Of a DNA stretch of 64,000 bases, positions 31,378-40,043 are shown piece after piece; position 1 is the stretch's first letter; every line of letters starts with the position of its first letter. Source of the stretch: JAAELZ01 sp965223465 (lineage in GTDB: Bacteria > Pseudomonadota > Gammaproteobacteria > Arenicellales > Poriferihabitantaceae); assembly GCA_965223465.1 (NCBI GenBank), contig OZ245025.1:1178001-1242000 (forward strand), written 5' to 3'. The translations under genes and the position numbers were made by a program. The notes beneath the pieces were generated by a model. It was not told where the DNA came from. It saw only the letters and a list, made by a program, of their open reading frames with translations, and made no database searches.

Positions 31378-31405
31378 AACCTCGTCATCCGACGAGGTTT
31401 TTTTT
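31378..31405 (+). terminator. Intrinsic terminator after the c5-type cytochrome gene
   Basis: AACCTCGTC (31378-31386) pairs perfectly with GACGAGGTT (31391-31399) across a 4-base loop, and T continues to 31405. It lies 45 bases after the stop codon. Confidence 0.93.
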
Positions 31406-31591
31406 GGTTGATGGGACGCTCCCGCTGGAAAACCCGATGCATCGCAAAAATTCGATCTACACTAAGGTTTCTGCGCCCTTTGATTTAATAACGACTATCG
31501 TTATTAGTACGTCAAATAAAAAAATGTGAACTTTCTCAGAACGTGCTGCTCATAAAGTTTATGCAAATAGAGAATACGGCAACATAGGTTT

Positions 31592-32569
31592 ATGTATGGG
31601 TATCGGATGCTCGCCTCGGGCATGGTTATGCTACTGAGCATGAATACGTTCGCGATGGAAAAGGTGGTACCAACTCAATGCACGTTTTCACCCTATCTAA
31701 AATGCGCTGCGCAAGGCATCACTTTGTGGGGTAACCCGCAGATTAAAGAACCGACGCCAATTGTGAGCGGAAATTCGCATATTTATCTAAGCCAGAACAA
31801 CACCGTGCTAAGTATTGAAGCACGCACAGGAAAATTCGCATGGAAAGCGCATGCCGGTGATGAAACTCGCTATTTCCAGCCGGTTATCGATGCTGATTAT
31901 GTGTATCTCGCGCGTACTGATGGCAATTTGGAAAAACGCCACAAACGGTCTGGGAACTTACTCTGGTCAAGGACTATTGGATCAGGCTGGATTTATCCTC
32001 CCATTGCGACGGGAAAATCACTTATTACTGCCGGTCAAGATCGGATGTTATGGATACTTGACGCCCATACGGGTGCCATTCAAGAACAAATACCGCTATC
32101 GCAAGAATTGGTGGCCCCTCTATATCACCTGGATGAGGTATTTATCGCTGCAACCTTCGATTCGAAAGTGTCAGCATACACCATAGGCCCAACCAAGCCC
32201 GATTGGCAATCCATGGTTGGGAACCCGGTTTTCGACTTTTACCGCTATGGCAATAATTTGATTGTGGCAGACATGGGGGGAAACGTAAGCGCAATTGACG
32301 CCCAAACTGGCCAACTACGATGGCAGCAACAAGTACACAATAATGCACAATTCTGGAATGTGCTGCACCAACATACATTATATAGCCTGACCGACTCAGG
32401 CACCTTGACCATACTGGACGCAAATAACGGCAAACCCCTAAATCGTTTGGAGTTTGCTCACCAATTTGCCCAGGCACCTATTGTCCAAGACGAATTGCTC
32501 GCCTTGTTCGATACCGAAGGTTCAACTCTGCACGTCTCAATTGACGAACCTAAAAATGAGCCAAACTAA
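31592..32569 (+). CDS. Periplasmic PQQ/BamB-like beta-propeller protein
   Basis: A 325-residue protein with an N-terminal signal sequence (about residues 1-21) and several beta-propeller blades of the PQQ-repeat type. These are marked by repeating D/E-A-x-TG-K-x-W motifs such as ARTGKFAWKA, SGNLLWSR and AQTGQLRWQQ. Proteins of this fold include BamB and quinoprotein dehydrogenases. It is shorter than either and lacks obvious PQQ ligands, so a scaffold or binding role is more likely than catalysis. Two Cys follow the signal peptide. It lies 35 bases before the P460-like gene on the same strand. Confidence 0.75.
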   Translation: MYGYRMLASGMVMLLSMNTFAMEKVVPTQCTFSPYLKCAAQGITLWGNPQIKEPTPIVSGNSHIYLSQNNTVLSIEARTGKFAWKAHAGDETRYFQPVIDADYVYLARTDGNLEKRHKRSGNLLWSRTIGSGWIYPPIATGKSLITAGQDRMLWILDAHTGAIQEQIPLSQELVAPLYHLDEVFIAATFDSKVSAYTIGPTKPDWQSMVGNPVFDFYRYGNNLIVADMGGNVSAIDAQTGQLRWQQQVHNNAQFWNVLHQHTLYSLTDSGTLTILDANNGKPLNRLEFAHQFAQAPIVQDELLALFDTEGSTLHVSIDEPKNEPN

Positions 32570-32604
32570 CCTCAATAACTTTCACTAAACGAGGAATAAT
32601 AGAC

Positions 32605-33198
32605 ATGAAAACAAAAGCAATTATTTTCGCAGCGGGCTTGAGCCTTACTCTGGCAGCTTGCACAACCGGACACCAAAAAATGGACAAGGGCCATGATATG
32701 AAAATGGCTGAAGGCAGCGAAATGAAAATGGATGAAATGCCCTTCAGTGGACCCAATAGCGTTGCTTATTCGCAAGATTTGTGGGCAGCACTGGGGGCAG
32801 CGAAGCTGGTAGGCGCAGATTCAACTAACCCAGCACCGTACAAAGGCGTACACCCACATGGCGCAATACTGACCACTACCACGAGTTCGGTCTCCGTTGG
32901 AGGGCATGAAGGTCAGGTTATTGTTAAGAAAAACTTCGGTGGAGAAGGCGTCTCAACCGACGCTGTAGCTAGCGATCCAGCAAAATATTTAAAGGCCGTC
33001 ACCGTAATGTTTAAACGTGAGGCCGGATACGACTCGGATAACCAGGATTGGTTCTGGGCCAAATACACACCAGACGGTGGGCTGGATAAAAATGATAAAG
33101 GTATGCAATTGGCTGGCCGTGTCGCGAAAGGCAAACCAGCGGGATGTATTGCTTGTCATACCGCTGCACCAGGTGGCGATTACATATTTACCAACTAA
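32605..33198 (+). CDS. Cytochrome P460-like lipoprotein with CxxCH
   Basis: A 197-residue predicted lipoprotein with lipobox L-A-A-C at Cys19. A short Met/Lys/Asp-rich stretch (about residues 25-50) could bind metal. The cytochrome P460 domain follows, with KYLKAVTVMFKREAGYD and DWFWAKYTPDGG. The haem-binding CIACH lies near the C-terminus, before GGDYIFTN. P460 proteins oxidise hydroxylamine or NO-related species through a haem cross-linked to a Lys; many homologues in non-nitrifiers have unknown substrates. It probably shares a transcript with the propeller gene, and together with the c5-type cytochrome forms a small periplasmic redox cluster. Confidence 0.85.
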   Translation: MKTKAIIFAAGLSLTLAACTTGHQKMDKGHDMKMAEGSEMKMDEMPFSGPNSVAYSQDLWAALGAAKLVGADSTNPAPYKGVHPHGAILTTTTSSVSVGGHEGQVIVKKNFGGEGVSTDAVASDPAKYLKAVTVMFKREAGYDSDNQDWFWAKYTPDGGLDKNDKGMQLAGRVAKGKPAGCIACHTAAPGGDYIFTN

Positions 33199-33274
33199 AA
33201 CCACACCGCGTTAACACTAGGAGAACACGTACTTGAGTCCATCATGTGAGAAGGTGCGACATCTTCTACTCAGG

Positions 33275-33305
33275 GCGGTATGTATTTCTTCGGAATACAT
33301 ACCGC
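33275..33305. terminator. Perfect 12-bp stem-loop between convergent genes
   Basis: GCGGTATGTATT (33275-33286) and AATACATACCGC (33294-33305) are exact reverse complements with a 7-base loop (TCTTCGG). The hairpin sits between the P460 gene and the convergent rluC. No U-tract follows on either strand, so it may act as a transcript-end stabiliser or a bidirectional, non-classical terminator. Confidence 0.5.
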
Positions 33306-33393
33306 ATAAAACGCTGCTAAGGCAATCATGGTTAATCTAAATTAATCAAGCTACCATTATCAAGGTGAATGAAAAGCTTTTGGCTGGAGTGAC

Positions 33394-34365
33394 CTACGCG
33401 TTATTCTTTAGTTTTTCCTGCACCAGCTTGAAGTCTTCTGGCAACGGAGCAATCAACTGAATTTGTTTACCCGTAAGTGGGTGATTAAACTGATAGCGCT
33501 CAGCGTGTAGCAGACAGCGGTTTCCCCCGAATGATTTTAACCACCGATTCGCTTCCCAGTTACCATAAAGCTTATCGCCCAGAATAGGATGACCAATACT
33601 GGCGGCATGCACCCTCGCTTGATGCATACGCCCGGTAAGAAGACCAATTCTAGCGTAACATGCGTCCTGGTATGTCTCAATTGGCATAATCGTGCTTTTG
33701 GCTGATTGCCCAGCTGAATCAACCACTACCTGCTTCATACCTTTATCATCACGCGTTTGTCGCAAAGCAGACCTAATTTTTTTTACCTCATATAGCTGCC
33801 CATATAATATCGACAGATAAGATTTTTCTACGCGCCCTGCTTGGCGTCGAAATTGCTCGTGGAGTGCATTAAGTACATTACGCGCTTTCGCCAGCACGAT
33901 GCAACCAGACGTTTCGCGATCAATCCGATGCACCAATTCTAAAAATGGTGTCTGCGGATAAAGCTGCCGCGCCGCTTCAATCAAACCAAACTGAATTCCC
34001 GTGCCACCGTGAACAGCAAGCCGGGGTGGTTTATTGATTACCAGCAAGGCTTCATCTTCAAAAAGCGGCTGCGTAATCGCCAACTTCACCCAATCTGGAA
34101 TACTAATATCTCCAGGTGTAACGTGCGCAGTTCGAATCGGGGGGATTCTTATTTGATCTCCTTTTTGCAGTTTATATTCGGCTTTCACGCGTCCCTTGTT
34201 AACGCGTACCTCCCCTTTGCGCACAATCCGATATATCCGGCTTTTCGGCACCCCTTTTAAATACCTAAGTAAAAAATTATCGAGGCGCTGGCCCTGTTGC
34301 TGCTCCCCAACGTTGACCCAGCTCACTTTTTCGAATCGGCCGACAGATTTATTGTGGTTGACCAT
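33394..34365 (-). CDS. rluC: 23S rRNA pseudouridine synthase RluC
   Basis: A 323-residue pseudouridine synthase. The N-terminal S4 RNA-binding domain (RLDNFLLRYLKGVPKSRIYR, then KGEVRVNKGRVK) is followed by the RluA-type catalytic core with the catalytic Asp in HRIDRETSG. RluC modifies positions 955, 2504 and 2580 of 23S rRNA. The frame is open to a TTG at 34416; the ATG at 34365 gives a family-like N-terminus, although no strong ribosome-binding site supports either. It is divergent from the Cys/Met PLP gene. Confidence 0.93.
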   Translation of the reverse strand: MVNHNKSVGRFEKVSWVNVGEQQQGQRLDNFLLRYLKGVPKSRIYRIVRKGEVRVNKGRVKAEYKLQKGDQIRIPPIRTAHVTPGDISIPDWVKLAITQPLFEDEALLVINKPPRLAVHGGTGIQFGLIEAARQLYPQTPFLELVHRIDRETSGCIVLAKARNVLNALHEQFRRQAGRVEKSYLSILYGQLYEVKKIRSALRQTRDDKGMKQVVVDSAGQSAKSTIMPIETYQDACYARIGLLTGRMHQARVHAASIGHPILGDKLYGNWEANRWLKSFGGNRCLLHAERYQFNHPLTGKQIQLIAPLPEDFKLVQEKLKNNA

Positions 34366-34475
34366 TAAATTGGCTTGGATTAGCCTCTGCGTACTATTAA
34401 TTGCGAATACTAACAAAGCCTGATAATTCGTATTACATTATTTCCTCATCATTTAATCGGTAACAAATCCGCCCA

Positions 34476-35672
34476 ATGGCTGACTTAAAAATCTCTCACC
34501 CAGCAACGCTTTGCGCGCATATAGGCCGAGGCCGGCACCCTAAATCCGGCTTTGTTAACCCGCCTAGCACCCGCGGTTCAACCTATCTATATCCAACTAT
34601 CGAAGAATTTCGTGCCTCAACGGGTGTTAATATGAAACCAAAAGGTGTGGGTTATGGCCGGTATGGATCACAAACAACGCGTGCGTTGGAGCAGGCGATT
34701 GCGACATTAGATGGCGCTTATGGCGCGATGATCACACCTTCTGGATTCAGTGCAATCAGTACGGCTATTTTAGGCTGTGTCTCTTCTGGTGATCACGTGT
34801 TGATGGTCGATACCGTGTACGAACCAAGCCGTGTGTTTTGTAATAAAACGCTTAAACGACTAGGCATAGAATCCACTTTCTATCCCGCTGATATAGGAAA
34901 AGACCTGGAATCTTTCATTCAAAAAAACACCAGGGTGATCTTCGTTGAGTCTCCCGGCTCACTGACATTTGAAATACAAGACCTAGAAGCGATTATCGCG
35001 CTAGCCGATAAACACGATATTGTCTGTATCATGGATAACACCTGGGCAACATCGGTAAACTACCCAGCGATCACCCGGGGAATCAATGTTTCTATTCAAG
35101 CCGCAACCAAATACATTGGCGGCCACTCAGATATCATGATGGGCATTATTACCACTGATGAGACAAATTGGGCCAAAGTGAGAGGCGCTTATATCGAACT
35201 GGGACACTCACCTGGCACTGAGGAAACCATGCTGGCTTTACGAGGATTACGCACCCTACCCTGCCGACTTAAACAACACGGTAAATCAGCCTTAAAAATT
35301 GCTCATTGGCTTGAAAATATAGAAGAGGTAGATAAGGTCTATTTTCCCGCACTCAAATCACATCCAGACTACTTATCCTTTAAAAAACAATTTAATGGGG
35401 CAAGCGGCTTGTTTTCTTTTTCACTGAAAACGAATGATCCGGCAGCAGTTGCCGCGATGATAGACCATTTAACACTATTCTCGATTGGGGTCAGCTGGGG
35501 AGGATATGAAAGCCTGATTTTGCCGGTTGATCCGTCCTCTATTCGTACCGCGACGCCTTGGGCAAATAAGGGGCAGCTTATCCGCATCAGTGTTGGTCTT
35601 GAACATCACAAAGACTTGATCAAAGATTTAGCGTTAGGTTTTGAACGACTCAACCATACCCTTGCATCATGA
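34476..35672 (+). CDS. metC: Cystathionine beta-lyase (Cys/Met metabolism PLP enzyme)
   Basis: A 398-residue PLP-dependent trans-sulfuration enzyme. The PLP Lys is in ATKYIGGHSD near residue 210, and PSGFSAIS lies near residue 90. It is closer to MetC beta-lyases than to gamma-synthases: the N-terminus has HPATLCAHIGRGRHPKSGFVNPP and the active-site region ends with SWGGYESL. It converts cystathionine to homocysteine, pyruvate and ammonia. The stop overlaps the start of the next gene (ATGA), suggesting translational coupling. Confidence 0.9.
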   Translation: MADLKISHPATLCAHIGRGRHPKSGFVNPPSTRGSTYLYPTIEEFRASTGVNMKPKGVGYGRYGSQTTRALEQAIATLDGAYGAMITPSGFSAISTAILGCVSSGDHVLMVDTVYEPSRVFCNKTLKRLGIESTFYPADIGKDLESFIQKNTRVIFVESPGSLTFEIQDLEAIIALADKHDIVCIMDNTWATSVNYPAITRGINVSIQAATKYIGGHSDIMMGIITTDETNWAKVRGAYIELGHSPGTEETMLALRGLRTLPCRLKQHGKSALKIAHWLENIEEVDKVYFPALKSHPDYLSFKKQFNGASGLFSFSLKTNDPAAVAAMIDHLTLFSIGVSWGGYESLILPVDPSSIRTATPWANKGQLIRISVGLEHHKDLIKDLALGFERLNHTLAS

Positions 35673-36151
35673 ATGTGCGCCTGCTTGAACCTGATCAAGA
35701 AAAAATTGATGAAGCCCGTCAATTTCTCGCTAACTTCGCGAGTGTTATTTTGGGCTCTGTTGATAGCACTGGGCAGCCCCACACTTCCTATGCGCCCACC
35801 ATAAGCTATAGAGGAAATTACTTTGTTTACGTAAGCGGGTTAGCTAAACACGCTGAGACTTTATCAAATGGTTATGCAAGCATGTTTTTTATAGAAGATG
35901 AAGACAAAGCCAAAAGCCTGTTTGCTCGGATCCGGCTTACTTTTGACTGTACTGTAAATTCCGTTGATAAGGACACCAAAAAGCATCAGACTTTACTTGA
36001 CCAATTTCAAAAGACACATGGTTCGACCATCAAATTACTACGTACGCTTCCCGATTTTGTATTATTTGAGCTACAACCTCAAAAGGCTGCGTTTGTAACA
36101 GGTTTTGGTGCCGCGTATGATATGACCCATCATATCAACGACATTATTTAG
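35669..36151 (+). CDS. HugZ/pyridoxamine-oxidase-like flavin-binding protein
   Basis: A 160-residue protein of the split-barrel FMN-binding fold. FLANFASVILGSVDSTGQPHTSYAP near residue 19 is the usual start of the HugZ-type domain; FIEDEDKAKSLFARIRLTF and a C-terminal VTGFGAAYDM follow. HugZ proteins bind haem or flavin, and some degrade haem. The gene overlaps metC by four bases, so it is co-expressed with a sulfur amino-acid enzyme, but a functional link is inference. No signal peptide is seen. Confidence 0.8.
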   Translation: MNVRLLEPDQEKIDEARQFLANFASVILGSVDSTGQPHTSYAPTISYRGNYFVYVSGLAKHAETLSNGYASMFFIEDEDKAKSLFARIRLTFDCTVNSVDKDTKKHQTLLDQFQKTHGSTIKLLRTLPDFVLFELQPQKAAFVTGFGAAYDMTHHINDII

Positions 36152-36170
36152 CCGAATTTCATAGTACCTC

Positions 36171-36833
36171 CTAATTTCTAAGATAATGATTCTGGTTAAA
36201 ACCCGATACCCATTGTGGCCGATAGATAACCAAAACAGCCATCAACCCACCATTAACAAATGCTTCGGGAAAAGCCAGCAAAGGAATAAGCTGGACTACT
36301 TGAGTCTTTATTAATTCTAAACTATGCGCTGAGTTTAACCACAAGAAACCCGCAAGCAGGAATAAAGTAAATACCATCACCAGTGCAGCATTTAAGAAAC
36401 TGGACAAAAATACAAAAATAAAGAAATTATGGGGTAATCTGTGATAGACCAGACGATGTACTTTTGCCGCCAATAGGATTTGCAGTACCCCGATGAGCAC
36501 AATATTCCATCCCAACGTTCCCCAATAGGCTTTATCTAATATCGCGAGCAGGCAATACACCGCTGTGATTGCCAGTATCGACAGCTGGCTACCAAACATT
36601 AAAGTAAGCGCTGTCAAGCCCAGCAAGTGCACTTCTAAGCCTTCATGCACACCCGCTTTAACCAGCCATAACAGCATTAGCCCTACAACAAATGCTGGTA
36701 ACACTGCGAGCAAAGGCGTATTCAAGTGCGCCCTCCAGGGGCGACTAAAAAAGGCGTAAGCCAAAAATAGACAAAACACAAGCCAACCCAAAACCTGCAT
36801 GATAATGCTCAAGGGTTCGGGATTTAAATACAT
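36171..36833 (-). CDS. CbiM-like ECF permease component, orphan
   Basis: A 220-residue protein with about six membrane segments. HLLGLTALTLMFGSQLSIL near residue 70 is typical of CbiM-type S components of energy-coupling factor transporters for cobalt or nickel. The usual N-terminal metal-binding MHI/MAD start is absent; the protein begins MYLNPEP. No T component or ATPase is nearby, so it is an orphan whose partner may be encoded elsewhere. It is convergent with the HugZ-like gene. Confidence 0.65.
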   Translation of the reverse strand: MYLNPEPLSIIMQVLGWLVFCLFLAYAFFSRPWRAHLNTPLLAVLPAFVVGLMLLWLVKAGVHEGLEVHLLGLTALTLMFGSQLSILAITAVYCLLAILDKAYWGTLGWNIVLIGVLQILLAAKVHRLVYHRLPHNFFIFVFLSSFLNAALVMVFTLFLLAGFLWLNSAHSLELIKTQVVQLIPLLAFPEAFVNGGLMAVLVIYRPQWVSGFNQNHYLRN

Positions 36834-36889
36834 AAATAGTTAAAAATTAGACGCTCACTAATCAGCCTTTAACTTTGTTATTTAAGGTA

Positions 36890-38362
36890 TTAGTAAGCAT
36901 TTTTATCCGTAAAGCCATTGATCACTGTTTTGAATATGATTTTAATATCGAGCCAAAGACTCCAATTGGCGAGATATTCCAGGTCATACTCTATTCGTTT
37001 TTGCATTTTTTCTACCACATCGGTCTCACCGCGCCACCCATTTACCTGCGCCCATCCCGTTATCCCCGGTTTGAGCTTACAACGCCACATGTATCTATCA
37101 ACAATTTTACGATATTGCTCATTGTGCGCGACTGCATGAGGCCTGGGGCCTACCACCGACATTCTACCCTGCAATACGTTAAAAAACTGAGGAAGTTCAT
37201 CCAATGAAGTTTTACGCAAAAACGCGCCGATTTTGGACACCCGTGGGTCATTTTTTTTTGCCTGAGTGATTTTGGTGCTATCTTCCATGACATGCATCGT
37301 TCTGAATTTCCAAATCACAATTTCTCTACCATCAATGCCATAACGCCTTTGTTTAAATAGAACCGGGCCAGCACTATCCAGCTTAATGGCGACCGCAATT
37401 AGCACCATTAAAGGGGCGGTGAAAACAATTGCTAATACTGAGATAATAATATCTTCCACAAATTTCACCGTTGATGAAATCCCTTCAATTGGTGAGGCTC
37501 TCAAATTCACAACCGGCATTCCAGCCAGGTCATCCACAGAGTGGTTTAACAAATCATGTAAAAAGATATCAGGGACAAATATGACCGATACCGCACTATC
37601 GTCCAAGATACTGCATACTTCTTTGATTTTTTCTTTGGCAGCAAGTGGTAACGCTACCCATACTTGGTCAACTTCTTTAAGATTGATCTCTGCTTTATAT
37701 CCATTGTCTTGTCTAGAACTGTTGTCAGATACGAGTTCCTTAATTTTTTCGGTGGTTCCCACTACGGGCACTCCACCTATTTTCGACCCTAAAATTTCGG
37801 GATCATCATCTAGATAGCCAACAACGTGAAGACCAGCCCAATCATTTTCCTCGAGCTTCACACTAACCTGCTGTCCAAGATCACCTGCGCCAACAATTAA
37901 TACATTTCGAGTATTAAGGCCTCTCTGCCTCGCCCACCACGCCAGATTCCGTATAATGTACCTGCTAATAATAAATAGTGCTGCGGTTATGAGCACCCAA
38001 TAACCAAACCATAGTCTAGAATACAGCTCTCCGGTTTTGGTTAGATAAACTAGTGCCGGAATTAAAGTAACCACACAAAACCAACCAAATACCAATGTAC
38101 TCACCTCGGTCCATATACTTCTTCCACGCCATGGCTGATATAGATCGAGTAATGGAAAGAGCGCCGCTGCGCCAAATAAAACAACCACTAGAGCGATTTT
38201 ATAACCGAGATCCAAATCTATCGTGTTAAACCTTACATAATGCGCAAGTAACGCGCCCACCACAATGATGGTGAAATCCATAAATCTAATCGCAATGCCG
38301 ATTAACTCAGCATTATCTTTCAGGAACCCTCCCCTACTTACATCTTGATGGCTAGCGGGCAT
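36890..38362 (-). CDS. Polyprenyl-phosphate hexose-1-phosphate transferase (priming enzyme)
   Basis: A 490-residue PHPT-family priming transferase (WcaJ/EpsB type). The N-terminal half has four membrane segments (residues about 25-150). A Rossmann-like cytoplasmic domain follows, with VLIVGAGDLGQQV near residue 155. The catalytic membrane-associated domain has KLDSAGPVLFKQRRYGIDG near residue 330 and the Asp-Glu pair in TSLDELPQFFNV. It moves glucose- or galactose-1-phosphate from UDP-sugar to undecaprenyl phosphate, the first step of EPS assembly. It is separated from the rest of the minus-strand EPS genes by the divergent phosphopantetheinyl transferase gene. Confidence 0.93.
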   Translation of the reverse strand: MPASHQDVSRGGFLKDNAELIGIAIRFMDFTIIVVGALLAHYVRFNTIDLDLGYKIALVVVLFGAAALFPLLDLYQPWRGRSIWTEVSTLVFGWFCVVTLIPALVYLTKTGELYSRLWFGYWVLITAALFIISRYIIRNLAWWARQRGLNTRNVLIVGAGDLGQQVSVKLEENDWAGLHVVGYLDDDPEILGSKIGGVPVVGTTEKIKELVSDNSSRQDNGYKAEINLKEVDQVWVALPLAAKEKIKEVCSILDDSAVSVIFVPDIFLHDLLNHSVDDLAGMPVVNLRASPIEGISSTVKFVEDIIISVLAIVFTAPLMVLIAVAIKLDSAGPVLFKQRRYGIDGREIVIWKFRTMHVMEDSTKITQAKKNDPRVSKIGAFLRKTSLDELPQFFNVLQGRMSVVGPRPHAVAHNEQYRKIVDRYMWRCKLKPGITGWAQVNGWRGETDVVEKMQKRIEYDLEYLANWSLWLDIKIIFKTVINGFTDKNAY

Positions 38363-39246
38363 AACACACCAAATCTGACTTAAGAAAATGATACATCAGA
38401 AAGAATCAACAATTTCATACGGGGCAGTGACTCGAAAGACGAAGACAACAGCGCGCTATTTTAGCTTAATATAAAGCAAATAGTTTCACGACCTAATCCG
38501 AAACCTAGAGAATATCGATCAAGCCGATTTATCAAGTAATCACGCATGACGATTTCTCTTGTCCCTTTACCCCAACCATATATAGAACATGGTTTTGGTG
38601 AACATTTCGATTGACTTGAAATGCATCACTATCTTTAGATGAACACGTCCTATTTACACAGATTGTAGACTTAGGAAGATGGTACAAAAAACAGACAGGA
38701 AGTCGTTGGGCAACGAACATAATTGCTGTGTGCCTGATATACCTCTAGAAGAAACCCGTTCCTTGATCGTCGGAAACCAAACGAGCCGAAGGGTGTGTTT
38801 GAGGTGGCTTAATCTTTCGGAAAAGCCACTCTTCTTGTGTCAGACGGCGATCATCAATGCGGTTGCGAAACTTGCAATCGACAACAATACGACTAAATTA
38901 CCAATGTTATTCATTTTGCTTCTCCTAAGTCCGTTGCTATATCTGCATAGCGCAGAAAACCACTGTCTAACAAATTTCCTTTTAGAGCACAGAACCGAGC
39001 GGATTCTAGCTCTTTTATGCCATACGACTTTCTATACATCTAATCTGCTCCTTTCAACAGTGCAGACACCCCACTAGCTATTCTAGGCCACCTTGCGCAT
39101 TATGGTCAAGCAATACTTTTGTATAATTGCAATAGAACCCATATCAACGCTCGGATAGAAAACGGAAGTATTGATTAGCTATGGCAAATCGCGAAATCTT
39201 CTTTCACAATAGTTCGAACAATTTTGTTCAATAATATTAAAAGCCA
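38363..39246. other. Long intergenic region inside the EPS locus
   Basis: Nearly 900 bases between the divergent priming-transferase and phosphopantetheinyl-transferase genes. The only coding candidate I can support is the 24-residue ORF at 38840-38914. Longer frames (for example 38679-39077) have odd composition and no family resemblance. The two flanking promoters must lie here, but I cannot pick them with confidence. Confidence 0.45.
38840..38914 (-). CDS. Candidate 24-residue hydrophobic small protein
   Basis: An ATG at 38914 has AGGAG seven bases upstream, an unusually good ribosome-binding site for this region. It opens a 24-codon frame starting MNNIGNLVVLLS, with a single hydrophobic helix long enough to span the membrane. 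It stands alone in a 900-base gap. It may be a small membrane protein or a leader peptide; without homologues neither can be shown. Confidence 0.4.
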   Translation of the reverse strand: MNNIGNLVVLLSIASFATALMIAV

Positions 39247-39987
39247 ATGAAGGAAATCGATGTAACAAATTTAAACGAAGTGCTCAAAGTACTTATTCCA
39301 AATGGTATTTCTTATGAAATAAAGGCATTTAGTGATGCAATAACAGCTAATGAGCTAGCTGATTTCAGAACCAAGTTTCCATTGAGTAGAAAAGAGTTTC
39401 AAGCTGTTCGTCGAGCTATTCCGAAAAGAGAAGTTGAATATAGAACGGGTAGATTCTTAATAAAAAAGCTATTAGATATTAGTCAGTTCAATACCGATAC
39501 TAATTTATATAAAAAAAATAATGGTGCACCCAACTGGCCAGCTGGCATTATTGGTAGCATTACCCACTCAGGCTCAATTTGTATCGCCGCGATTAGTAAC
39601 ACTAATACGTTTTCAGGTATCGGACTGGATTTAGAGCAAGGGGAATTTAGACGCAACGACGAAAAATATTTAGCGCACTACGACGAACTACATAGCTATC
39701 CGGGGCATCTTAACTATACCGCCAAACTGCGTGTCGTATTCAGCTGCAAAGAAGCAATATTTAAATCTTTAGAACGTGTACTAGTTGAACCCGTAGATTT
39801 TAAAGATGTTGCAATACAGTTTGCATCCACGATTGAATCAAATATTTTTGAATATGATTTCCAATGTAGTCGAGAAATACCTAACCTAGAGACTCCGATC
39901 AATCAAAATTTTTATGGGAGAGTTTACGCTGATGAGAAACTAGTGGTATCCATTGCAGCTTTCTATGCCCAGCGAAATAAAACTTAA
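39247..39987 (+). CDS. 4'-phosphopantetheinyl transferase, EntD/Sfp type
   Basis: A 246-residue transferase that moves phosphopantetheine from CoA to a carrier-protein Ser. The family motifs appear in order: GSITHSGSIC near residue 100, GIGLDLE near 122 (magnesium-binding Asp/Glu), and FSCKEAIFKSL near 165. The type is EntD-like, normally serving non-ribosomal peptide or polyketide carriers. No carrier protein, NRPS or PKS is seen in the window. It lies inside the EPS locus on the opposite strand to its neighbours. Confidence 0.88.
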   Translation: MKEIDVTNLNEVLKVLIPNGISYEIKAFSDAITANELADFRTKFPLSRKEFQAVRRAIPKREVEYRTGRFLIKKLLDISQFNTDTNLYKKNNGAPNWPAGIIGSITHSGSICIAAISNTNTFSGIGLDLEQGEFRRNDEKYLAHYDELHSYPGHLNYTAKLRVVFSCKEAIFKSLERVLVEPVDFKDVAIQFASTIESNIFEYDFQCSREIPNLETPINQNFYGRVYADEKLVVSIAAFYAQRNKT

Positions 39988-40043
39988 CACTAACACGATT
40001 GTCGAATAAAAATAATTTTTATTTAGGCCGCTAGTCACCGCAT

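Noticed and set aside
38679..39077. 132-codon plus-strand frame in the EPS gap
   Set aside because: Unusual composition, no family resemblance, and it overlaps a minus-strand small ORF with a better ribosome-binding site.
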